Positions 7,801-12,730 of a DNA stretch of 13,107 bases are shown here, piece after piece. A model generated the notes under the pieces. That model was not told the origin of the DNA. It searched no databases and saw only the letters and a list, made by a program, of their open reading frames with translations. A program made the position numbers and the translations under genes. Within the stretch, counting starts at the first letter, position 1. Every line of letters starts with the position of its first letter. Origin of the DNA: Thermoplasmata archaeon (GTDB lineage: Archaea; Thermoplasmatota; E2; DHVEG-1; B18-G2); NCBI GenBank assembly GCA_021163455.1, contig JAGGWT010000036.1:1-13107 (forward strand), given 5' to 3'.

Positions 7801-8509
7801 CAGCGGACCTCACACCCTCGAGTACTGGTCCGTGGACAGAGTTGGTAATGAGGAAGCCCATCACACTGTGACCTTCAGGATAGATACCACCAGTCCAACT
7901 ATAGAGATCAGCCAGCCGGCGCCCGGAATATACATAAAGGGCAGGAAAGTGTGGCCGATATTGGGCATATTCAACTGCTCCTTCACATTGATAATAGGAA
8001 GCATAGATGTCAAAGTTAATGCAAATGATGAAACCTCCGGTGTGGACAGGGTGGAGTTCTACATAGACGGAGACCTGATGAATACAGATACAGAGGCACC
8101 TTACGAATGGACATGGAATGAGAGAGTGTTCTTCACCCACACGATAAAGGTAAAGGTCTATGACAAAGCAGGCCTGACAGCAGAGGATAGCATGGATGTG
8201 AAGATTTTCAATCTCGCACTTGGAACGGGACCATCATACGGCACACTCAAGGGTAAGGTCTATGAAAACGGGACTTTTCCCAAGAAGGGCATTGGAGGAG
8301 CTATCGTAACAGTTATGGATATCGGAATGAATACAACAACCGGCGACAAGCTGTGGAATAAAGGGCGGTATTCTATACAACTCAGGCCAGGAACTTACGA
8401 TATCAAAATAGAAGCTCCAGGGTATCAGACAAAAATTGTGGAAGGTGTCGTAATAGAAGCAGGTAAAACCACAAGGCTGAATATCGGGCTGGATAAAGTA
8501 AGTCAATAA
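4838..8509 (+). CDS. Large exported multidomain binding protein (CBM9-like, MAM-like, CARDB, OmpL47, Ig-like, CarboxypepD_reg-like)
   Basis: A 1223-residue exported protein with no recognisable catalytic domain. Order: signal peptide (about 1-28); a CBM9/DOMON-like beta domain (about 60-230, with VDGLIRGEEQW and LYIDENGNGSWDG); a cysteine cluster CSCCLC near 235; MAM-like jelly roll 1 (about 257-428, ending GWYVDDIRID); CARDB (about 502-607); MAM-like 2 (about 610-763, ending GWIVDDVKIV); MAM-like 3 (about 766-925, ending GWYIDDVKVV); an OmpL47-like repeat (930-1018); a C-terminal-type Ig-like module (1020-1128); and a carboxypeptidase-regulatory-like domain (about 1134-1223). The MAM-like domains resemble those after M6 immune-inhibitor-A proteases. 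N-glycosylation sequons (N-x-S/T) are very frequent. The ATG at 4838 follows GGGGGT by 7 bases. It is divergent from the C25 protease and shares its OmpL47 and Ig-like modules, so a partner role in binding substrate or the cell envelope is likely but inferred. Confidence 0.88.
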   Translation: MKIEWKRILSSIMVLIMVTASVNMIAGAGFSLPKVKVDDNDPEFTIGDLISPPSKGSTGTYSIIVNFSASTVTVDGLIRGEEQWIDCEDSPDTEGDFAVNFYAACDPDYMYVAFLNDSGVLYKSEIYLYIDENGNGSWDGVNGGDNCFVVKFGETQVKDHTGNYVEGSSVGWNVNSSKCYSVEIRIPKINWSDYADWAFDIRKVWDRNPSWGDACAPDAPTSFLEFPANYTQYPEPCSCCLCLKALVDIYKIIPGNITTIFSDDFEGNVTLNWITDSIDNNSDGWALSENRSHSSSHSYHCTAHSQYMGNAHDVLELRNPLDLSNVNNVTLSFWSWCEGDSYYVNGSLVLADYGDVEISNDGGATWISLSDLGLSQLFYDNDWMETKITIEAGMNYSGILGSDLLTDQVKFRFVWYSSPQFQYEGWYVDDIRIDVGEKPSLELIWEANGIPCIPFGSTVTYTFPLNWTVGEEGRYMIEIMGQEEPNYKGMQVAFWNITIGNYHDLAVTSLDVPPTVERGDDVPIDATIENLGTYDESDVQVKVTVKDEHGSTVWSKTVVIPSLNVSEKKELHFVWKNATYCNHNVTVSVIHPDDNVPENNAMQKVVVVAQEIFYDDMECGPCSEKNWKHYDLTGGEGHWVLCTSGYDHYLWCGILNTTMYGNNWNDVAMVNSSFDTSGYDNIDLLFRTWYRILPGDFGYVEVSTDNGVHWQTIETFNGNSNWTDVSLDLSAYKSDKMKIRFRFASNESGVERGWIVDDVKIVADDTTIFSDDFESGVDGWTIEYIRAGDWWHLTSRRHYSGNHSWWCGDELFGKYPANLNNALMINGTIDLTKSFGADIVFWTWYNISSGDIGYLEVSDDNGATWYTVETFTGVSSSGSSPEWIRALCVLDKWAGKKIMLRFRFTSDSYLESEGWYIDDVKVVAKVDEEPPVTTHSISGTEGSNNWYISPVTITLTADDGDGSGVENIYYCLDGCGTEVYTSPITVSTSGPHTLEYWSVDRVGNEEAHHTVTFRIDTTSPTIEISQPAPGIYIKGRKVWPILGIFNCSFTLIIGSIDVKVNANDETSGVDRVEFYIDGDLMNTDTEAPYEWTWNERVFFTHTIKVKVYDKAGLTAEDSMDVKIFNLALGTGPSYGTLKGKVYENGTFPKKGIGGAIVTVMDIGMNTTTGDKLWNKGRYSIQLRPGTYDIKIEAPGYQTKIVEGVVIEAGKTTRLNIGLDKVSQ
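5615..5634 (+). repeat. First copy of a 20-bp exact direct repeat inside the exported protein gene
   Basis: The 20 bases here, encoding the start of a MAM-like domain (IFSDDFE), recur exactly at 7139-7158. Flanking bases are also close (one mismatch in the preceding six). The match marks duplication of a domain within the gene. Confidence 0.7.
7139..7158 (+). repeat. Second copy of the 20-bp direct repeat
   Basis: Exact copy of 5615-5634, at the start of the third MAM-like domain. The rest of the two domains has diverged much more. Confidence 0.7.
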
Positions 8510-8514
8510 CCTTA

Positions 8515-8540
8515 CCCTTTTCTATTTTAATAATTTTTAT
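8515..8540 (+). terminator. T-rich terminator after the exported protein gene
   Basis: Starting a few bases after the TAA stop there are several T-runs (CCCTTTT, ATTTT, ATTTTTAT). Archaeal RNA polymerase terminates on such T-rich tracts without needing a hairpin. Composition is the only evidence. Confidence 0.5.
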
Positions 8541-8549
8541 ATTTCAACC

Positions 8550-8572
8550 TCTTAGTTACCCGGGTTCTAAGA
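8550..8572. promoter_or_regulatory. Quasi-palindrome upstream of the inositol operon promoter
   Basis: TCTTAG-TT-ACCC faces GGGT-T-CTAAGA: 10-bp arms around a central ACCCGGGT, with a one-base asymmetry. It is centred about 50 bp upstream of the TATA box, where an archaeal activator could bind. It lies between the T-rich terminator and the promoter. Its role is an inference. Confidence 0.35.
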
Positions 8573-8605
8573 TAGAAAATATAAGGAAAGTATAAAAATT
8601 AAAAT

Positions 8606-8620
8606 CGAAAGCTTTATATA
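8606..8620 (+). promoter_or_regulatory. BRE/TATA promoter of the inositol-1-phosphate synthase operon
   Basis: CGAAAG followed by CTTTATATA is a good archaeal BRE/TATA match. Transcription should start near 8642-8646, so the mRNA would carry a leader of roughly 80 bases before GTG at 8722. That is long for an archaeon with other near-leaderless genes in the same window, and it contains the hairpin at 8662-8719. Confidence 0.6.
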
Positions 8621-8661
8621 CAATGATTGTATTCACTTTTATGCTTCTTAATATAGATTTC

Positions 8662-8719
8662 TATCATCTCTCGTTGGATATAAGCTGATTAGAGTAAGAA
8701 TATCCAAAGGGAGGTGATA
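8662..8719 (+). promoter_or_regulatory. Leader hairpin sequestering the ribosome binding site of the inositol operon (candidate RNA thermometer or translational switch)
   Basis: Bases 8662-8672 (UAUCAUCUCUC) pair with 8709-8719 (GGGAGGUGAUA) over 11 continuous pairs, two of them G-U. After one G-A mismatch (8673/8708), 8674-8681 (UUGGAUAU) pair perfectly with 8700-8707 (AUAUCCAA). The apical loop is 18 bases (8682-8699). The whole Shine-Dalgarno GGGAGGUGAU lies inside the lower stem, and GTG begins two bases after it. The pairing is seen directly in the sequence. That it controls translation is an inference. The stem has six G-C pairs, so it could plausibly melt at high temperature. Alternatives are a ligand-binding switch or a protein-binding site. 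Confidence 0.6.
8710..8718 (+). promoter_or_regulatory. Strong ribosome binding site that fixes the GTG start
   Basis: GGAGGTGAT is a near-perfect complement of the archaeal 16S 3' end and ends three bases before GTG at 8722. It decides the start in the absence of an ATG. It is also buried in the leader hairpin. Confidence 0.8.
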
Positions 8720-8721
8720 AG

Positions 8722-9816
8722 GTGGGAAAGATAAAGATCGCTATATTTGGTGTTGGAAATTGTGCCAGTTCCCTTATCCAAGGTATATATTACTACAGGG
8801 ATAAAAATCCAGAGGATGCCATCGGTTTAATGCACTGGGATATAGGGGGGTACAAACCCTATGATATAGAGGTGGTAGCAGCTGTAGATATAGACAGAAG
8901 AAAAGTAGGAAAAGATGTCAGTGAAGCCATATTTGCAAAGCCAAACTGCACAAAGGTATTCTGCAGAGACATACCAAAGATGGGTGTGGAGGTTGCAATG
9001 GGTAAAATTCTCGATGGGGTTGCTCCTCACATGAAGAACTATCCGGAAGATTACACATTTGTTCCATCCAATGGTAAAGAAACGAACATCGTTGAGCTCC
9101 TCGAAGACAGTGGTGCAGAGATCGCAGTGAACTATCTGCCTGTTGGATCAGAAGAGGCTACCAGATACTATGCAAACTGCTGTCTTGATGCTGGTGTCGC
9201 ATTTGTGAACTGTATGCCCGTATTCATAGCAAGTAACAAGGAGTTTGCGAGAAGATTCGAGGAAAAGAATTTGCCAGTGGTCGGAGATGACATAAAATCC
9301 CAGATTGGAGCGACCATAATTCACAGAACCCTAGCAAAGCTGTTCACGGACAGAGGGGTAAAGATTGACAGGACATACCAGTTAAACGTTGGAGGAAATA
9401 CAGATTTTCTCAACATGCTGGCAAGAGATAGGCTTAAATCCAAAAAGATATCCAAGACGGAAGCTGTGCAATCTGTGCTGGATGTTCCACTGGAAGCGAG
9501 AAATATACATATAGGTCCCTCTGACTACGTTCCATGGCTGAATGACAACAAACTGTGTTTCCTGAGGATGGAAGGAAGGATATTCGGAGATGTTCCAATG
9601 AATCTTGAGTTGAGATTGAGCGTGGAGGATTCTCCGAATTCAGCGGGCTCCGCAATAGATGCAATAAGATGCTGTAAACTGGCTCTTGATAGAGGTATAG
9701 GGGGTCCTCTGATATCAATATCTGCATACACCATGAAGCATCCACCGATCCAGTATCCCGATGATGTTGCCAGAGAGATGGTCAAGGAATTCATCCAGGG
9801 GAAGCGAGAGAGATGA
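8722..9816 (+). CDS. ino1: Inositol-1-phosphate synthase (NAD-dependent)
   Basis: Converts D-glucose 6-phosphate to L-myo-inositol 1-phosphate in the cytosol, using bound NAD+ for an oxidation, intramolecular aldol closure and reduction. It has 364 residues, the length of the short mycobacterial/Thermotoga-like form rather than the longer eukaryotic one. The NAD-binding loop IAIFGVGNCASSL is at residues 6-18. The conserved active-site stretches DDIKSQIGATI, QLNVGGNTDFLNML and SKKISKTEAV follow, then HIGPSDYVPWL and the C-terminal EDSPNSAGSAIDA and RGIGGP motifs. The start is GTG, with a strong GGAGGTGAT site just upstream. The gene overlaps the next one by 4 bp (ATGA at 9813-9816), so the two form an operon with coupled translation. 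Its product is the substrate of the downstream fused enzyme. Control may act at the leader hairpin. Confidence 0.95.
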   Translation: MGKIKIAIFGVGNCASSLIQGIYYYRDKNPEDAIGLMHWDIGGYKPYDIEVVAAVDIDRRKVGKDVSEAIFAKPNCTKVFCRDIPKMGVEVAMGKILDGVAPHMKNYPEDYTFVPSNGKETNIVELLEDSGAEIAVNYLPVGSEEATRYYANCCLDAGVAFVNCMPVFIASNKEFARRFEEKNLPVVGDDIKSQIGATIIHRTLAKLFTDRGVKIDRTYQLNVGGNTDFLNMLARDRLKSKKISKTEAVQSVLDVPLEARNIHIGPSDYVPWLNDNKLCFLRMEGRIFGDVPMNLELRLSVEDSPNSAGSAIDAIRCCKLALDRGIGGPLISISAYTMKHPPIQYPDDVAREMVKEFIQGKRER

Positions 9817-11120
9817 AAGCATTAATAATAGCGGCGGGCGAAGGAAAAAGAATAAGAGATGTATCCGGAGAGCTTCCCAAACCCCTCACCCCCCTCCTCG
9901 GCCTTTCTTTGATAGAGAGAATTATCCTCTCCGCAAAATCTGCTGGAATAAATGATTTTGTTATAGTTCTGGGTTATAAAGGAGATAAGATAAGGGAAAA
10001 ACTTGGAGATGGTTCCAGATACGGCGTTAGCATAGAGTATGTCGAAAATAAAGAATGGAAAAAAGGCAATGGATTATCTGTTCTATCTGCCAAGAACAAA
10101 CTCAGCGAAAATTTTGTTCTTCTCATGTCCGACCATCTTTTCGATCCCGATGTTCTCAGGGAATTGAAAAAGAAGAAACTTGCCGGCGCCGACGGTATTC
10201 TGGTGATTGATAGAAAGAAGAGAGATTACATAGACCTGGAGGATGCAACGAAGGTTAGAATCAGAGATGATATAATTGTAGATATCGGGAAGAATCTGGA
10301 TGAGTTTGATGGTATAGATTGTGGAATTTTTCTCTTATCTGACAAGATATTCGATGCCCTTGAGGAGAGTTTGAAAAGAGGAGATGATACGCTATCTGGA
10401 GGAGTAAGAGTCCTTGCAGAAAAGAGAAAAATGAAATACATGGATATCGGGAATAAATTCTGGATAGATGTCGATACGAAGGAAAGTCTGAAAGTCGCTG
10501 AAAAACATCTCCTCGATTCTCTCATTAAACCAACAGATGGCGCTGTATCAAAGTACATCAACAGGAAGATTTCCATTCCGATATCAAAGATTCTGGTGAA
10601 TACGAGAATCTCGCCGAATGCTGTATCTATTTTGAGTTTTCTCATATCTCTGCTCTCTGCCTTTCTCTTCTCATTTGGTCAATGGTTATACATTGCTCTT
10701 GCTGGGCTTTTAGCGCAAATCTCTTCCATAATTGATGGGTGTGATGGAGAGATAGCGAGATTGAAATTTCAGGAGAGCAGGTATGGGGCATGGATGGATT
10801 CTGTGCTTGACAGGTATGCTGATGCTCTTGTTATTCTCGGCATGATATATGGATACTGGATATCTCACCCAGATATAACGATCTGGATATGGGGCTTTTT
10901 CTCTGTGGTCGGAAGTCTGCTCAACAGCTATACCGCAATAAAATATGATCAGGTAATAAAGGAGAGAAAAAGAAAGTTTAGATTTGGAAGAGACATCAGG
11001 ATGTTCATCATCATGCTCGGAGGTGTGCTGAATCAGGTTTTTGTCACATTAGTAGTTCTTGCAATTATTACCAACTTTGAGAACATAAGAAGGATTATCG
11101 TTTTATCCTCGAAAGAGTGA
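9813..11120 (+). CDS. Bifunctional inositol-1-phosphate cytidylyltransferase / di-myo-inositol-phosphate-phosphate synthase
   Basis: A fusion of two enzymes for di-myo-inositol phosphate synthesis. Residues 1 to about 235 are a sugar-phosphate nucleotidyltransferase that makes CDP-inositol from CTP and inositol-1-phosphate; the start MKALIIAAGEGKRIR and the nearby ELPKPLTPLLG are the nucleotide-binding motifs, and MSDH (about 106-109) the likely metal site. Residues about 240-435 are a membrane CDP-alcohol phosphotransferase with the full motif D308-x2-D311-G312-x2-A315-R316-x8-G325-x3-D329-x3-D333 and several hydrophobic helices. It joins CDP-inositol to inositol-1-phosphate, giving the phosphorylated DIP precursor. 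The last phosphatase step is not encoded here. The 435-residue fusion matches the bifunctional form known in Archaeoglobus and other hyperthermophiles. It is coupled to ino1 by an ATGA overlap. A role in archaetidylinositol-type lipid synthesis is a less likely alternative given the fused cytidylyltransferase. Confidence 0.92.
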   Translation: MKALIIAAGEGKRIRDVSGELPKPLTPLLGLSLIERIILSAKSAGINDFVIVLGYKGDKIREKLGDGSRYGVSIEYVENKEWKKGNGLSVLSAKNKLSENFVLLMSDHLFDPDVLRELKKKKLAGADGILVIDRKKRDYIDLEDATKVRIRDDIIVDIGKNLDEFDGIDCGIFLLSDKIFDALEESLKRGDDTLSGGVRVLAEKRKMKYMDIGNKFWIDVDTKESLKVAEKHLLDSLIKPTDGAVSKYINRKISIPISKILVNTRISPNAVSILSFLISLLSAFLFSFGQWLYIALAGLLAQISSIIDGCDGEIARLKFQESRYGAWMDSVLDRYADALVILGMIYGYWISHPDITIWIWGFFSVVGSLLNSYTAIKYDQVIKERKRKFRFGRDIRMFIIMLGGVLNQVFVTLVVLAIITNFENIRRIIVLSSKE

Positions 11121-11121
11121 A

Positions 11122-11137
11122 GGTGCCTTCCGGCGCC
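11122..11137 (+). terminator. Small GC hairpin just after the inositol operon
   Basis: GGTGCC and GGCGCC pair around a TTCC loop (6 bp with one G-T), beginning one base after the stop codon. No T-run follows, so it is not a classical terminator. It might stabilise the 3' end of the mRNA. Confidence 0.25.
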
Positions 11138-11148
11138 GTGCGTTCCTC

Positions 11149-11163
11149 AAAAAGATTTATTAA
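11149..11163 (+). promoter_or_regulatory. TATA box of the tpt1/kptA gene
   Basis: A-rich AAAAAG followed by ATTTATTAA, centred near 11157. A start 25-28 bp downstream falls at about 11183-11187, only a few bases before ATG at 11192, so the transcript is nearly leaderless. This agrees with the lack of a ribosome binding site. Confidence 0.5.
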
Positions 11164-11191
11164 GCCACCTAGAGTGTTTTTGTAAACCGGT

Positions 11192-11734
11192 ATGAACATG
11201 GAAAGGATAAGCAGATATCTATCCTATCTCCTCAGGCACAATCCAGAAGATTTACCCATGAGAAAAGATGGTTTTGTACCTATAGAAGATGTGCTGAAAA
11301 AGTTGAAAAGAAGATTTCCATCGGTTGACAGGAATATCATCAAAAAACTTGCTGAAGGTAGCGAATCGCGATTCGAGATTAAAAATAACATGATAAGAGC
11401 ACTCTATGGTCACACCATACCGGTCGAGATTCATCTGAAACCAGCAGATGATGTGAAATATCTCTATCACGGAACTACCCCAAGTGCAGCAAAGAAAATA
11501 CTGAGAGAAGGGCTTAAACCGATGGGGAGAAGAAAGGTTCATTTATCTCCTACCATAGAGCAGGCAATTAAAGTAGGCAGGAGAAGGACAAAAAATCCGG
11601 TTATTCTGCGCATAGATGTGGAATCCGCGAAGAAAGAGGGAATAAGATTTGAAAAGGCAAATGATCTTGTTTATCTCTCAGATGAGATTCCTCCCAGATT
11701 CATATCACGGGTGGATGTGAGAGAGGAAAATTGA
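11192..11734 (+). CDS. kptA: RNA 2'-phosphotransferase Tpt1/KptA
   Basis: Transfers a 2'-phosphate from RNA to NAD+, giving ADP-ribose 1'',2''-cyclic phosphate and nicotinamide; in yeast this finishes tRNA splicing. It has 180 residues, the usual length. The N-terminal winged-helix lobe carries YLLRHNPED (Arg15-His16) and DGFVPIEDVL, followed by IRALYGH (Arg69, His74). The C-terminal ADP-ribosyltransferase-like lobe shows LYHGT (His93), GRRKVHLS (His117) and the arginine-rich GRRRTKNP (130-137). These cover the conserved His/Arg active-site motifs of the family. ATG at 11192 is chosen for its fit to the near-leaderless promoter; ATG at 11198 is an alternative. Archaea ligate tRNA exons by a route that leaves no 2'-phosphate, so the natural substrate is uncertain. 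Its stop touches the stop of the convergent hydrolase gene with no gap. Confidence 0.93.
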   Translation: MNMERISRYLSYLLRHNPEDLPMRKDGFVPIEDVLKKLKRRFPSVDRNIIKKLAEGSESRFEIKNNMIRALYGHTIPVEIHLKPADDVKYLYHGTTPSAAKKILREGLKPMGRRKVHLSPTIEQAIKVGRRRTKNPVILRIDVESAKKEGIRFEKANDLVYLSDEIPPRFISRVDVREEN

Positions 11735-12268
11735 TTATTCTCTGTACTTCAGAAAAGTTGATATGATATCTGGCAGCAAACTGATATTTCTGCTTATTCT
11801 GTGGTCATCTTCTATGAATTTCACAATCGCTTCCTGGAACATCGCAAATTTGAGTACCCATTCCTGAGGTATGAGCTCATCCCTTGTGGACATGACTATA
11901 TACACATCACAAGGTATCTTTTTCTCAAACAGTCCGGAATTCTGTATATCTCTTACAACCTTATCTGGTATGGAAGGGTCTGATACGGTAGCATCTGGAG
12001 GTACAACAGCAGGATTCAGCAGAACAATACTCCTCACATTTCTGTTCTCAAGAGCGATTTTTGCAGAAAGGAATCCTCCAAAAGAAGAACCAATGAGGAT
12101 AACGCGGGTATCATTTTTTATAGCGTTCTTTATGTTTTCTACACATCTGTTCACATCAACCTCGTCACTATCCATATATTTAACAGGTATTGCACCCAAC
12201 TTTTCCTTAAAAAGAATTCCCTTTGCACTGTTCGGTCCGGATGCATAGCCATGTATGTAATACAGCAT
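11735..12268 (-). CDS. YqiA/UPF0227-like alpha/beta hydrolase
   Basis: A compact 177-residue alpha/beta hydrolase. The oxyanion region YIHGYASGPNSAKG (about 4-17) matches the YqiA-like esterase family. The nucleophile elbow is GSSFGG with Ser62, and the other triad residues are probably Asp130 in STRDELIP and His156 in DDHRIS. The order and spacing fit a functional Ser-Asp-His triad. There is no signal peptide, so it acts in the cytosol. The substrate is unknown; relatives act as small carboxylesterases. It starts 4 bp after the stop of the YjbQ-like gene, so the two are very probably one transcript. Its 3' end abuts the stop codon of kptA on the other strand. Confidence 0.87.
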   Translation of the reverse strand: MLYYIHGYASGPNSAKGILFKEKLGAIPVKYMDSDEVDVNRCVENIKNAIKNDTRVILIGSSFGGFLSAKIALENRNVRSIVLLNPAVVPPDATVSDPSIPDKVVRDIQNSGLFEKKIPCDVYIVMSTRDELIPQEWVLKFAMFQEAIVKFIEDDHRISRNISLLPDIISTFLKYRE

Positions 12269-12272
12269 GATT

Positions 12273-12671
12273 CTATAAACGAATTACCCCTAAAATAATT
12301 CTTCTCTTCCTTGGTCCATCTCCTTCAAAGAAAAACACTCTCTGCCATGTTCCGAGCATGAGCTTTCCGTTCTTCACAGGAATTATTTTGCTTTCGCCAA
12401 GCAGAGAGGACTTTATGTGAGCATCGCTGTTTCCCTCGGAATGGCGGTAATCTCCATGTTCTGGTATGAGCTTCCTCAGAGTTTCAATTATATCTTTCCC
12501 CACATCCGGGTCAAACCCCTCGTTTATGACTATTCCAGCGGTCGTGTGGGGAACGTATATAACAACAAAGCCCTCCTCTGTTCCCTCCTCCATGACAAAC
12601 CTCTCTATCTCGTGGGTGATATCTATCAGTTCCTCCCTTCGCCTGCTGCTCACATAGACCTCTTTCATCAT
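12273..12671 (-). CDS. UPF0047/YjbQ family protein (secondary thiamine-phosphate synthase-like)
   Basis: A 132-residue full-length member of the UPF0047/YjbQ family. All signature blocks are visible: PHTTAGIVINE (about 41-51), the HSEGNSDAHIKSSLLG block (about 77-92) with conserved histidines, and LGTWQRVFFFEGDGPRKR (about 106-123). The E. coli relative has weak thiamine-phosphate synthase activity, and the physiological role in archaea is not settled. The conserved histidines may form a metal- or phosphate-binding site in a trimer. ATG at 12671 (or 12668) has no ribosome binding site, but a TATA-like box about 25 bp upstream suggests a leaderless mRNA. It is the first gene of a pair with the YqiA-like hydrolase. 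Confidence 0.92.
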   Translation of the reverse strand: MMKEVYVSSRRREELIDITHEIERFVMEEGTEEGFVVIYVPHTTAGIVINEGFDPDVGKDIIETLRKLIPEHGDYRHSEGNSDAHIKSSLLGESKIIPVKNGKLMLGTWQRVFFFEGDGPRKRRIILGVIRL

Positions 12672-12689
12672 GGGCGGAAAGAGTGTTAA

Positions 12690-12700
12690 CCTTAATAAAT
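12690..12700. promoter_or_regulatory. Shared AT-rich TATA element for the divergent YjbQ and DJ-1 genes
   Basis: CCTTAATAAAT reads as TTTATTAAGG on the minus strand and TTAATAAAT on the plus strand. At 25 bp in each direction the predicted starts fall near 12670, at the ATG of the YjbQ gene, and near 12720, ten bases before ATG 12731 of the DJ-1 gene. Only 59 bp separate the two start codons, leaving little room for two independent promoters. Confidence 0.4.
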
Positions 12701-12730
12701 GTGTATCATATCATGGCAAGGGGGATCATC

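Noticed and set aside
6781..8140. Several 110-140-codon minus-strand frames within the large exported protein gene
   Set aside because: All are antisense to conserved domains and none has a ribosome site, promoter or family match.
8180..8509. C-terminal sorting signal (PGF-CTERM or membrane helix) in the exported protein
   Set aside because: The C-terminus is a soluble carboxypeptidase-regulatory-like beta domain ending LNIGLDKVSQ with no hydrophobic segment.
8651..8724. Leader hairpin as a DNA operator for a dimeric repressor
   Set aside because: The arms are separated by 18 bases, contain G-T pairs that only make sense in RNA, and cover the ribosome site precisely; an RNA structure explains it better.
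10226..10645. 139-codon minus-strand frame inside the inositol fusion gene
   Set aside because: It is antisense to a conserved enzyme and shows no motif; it is a shadow frame.
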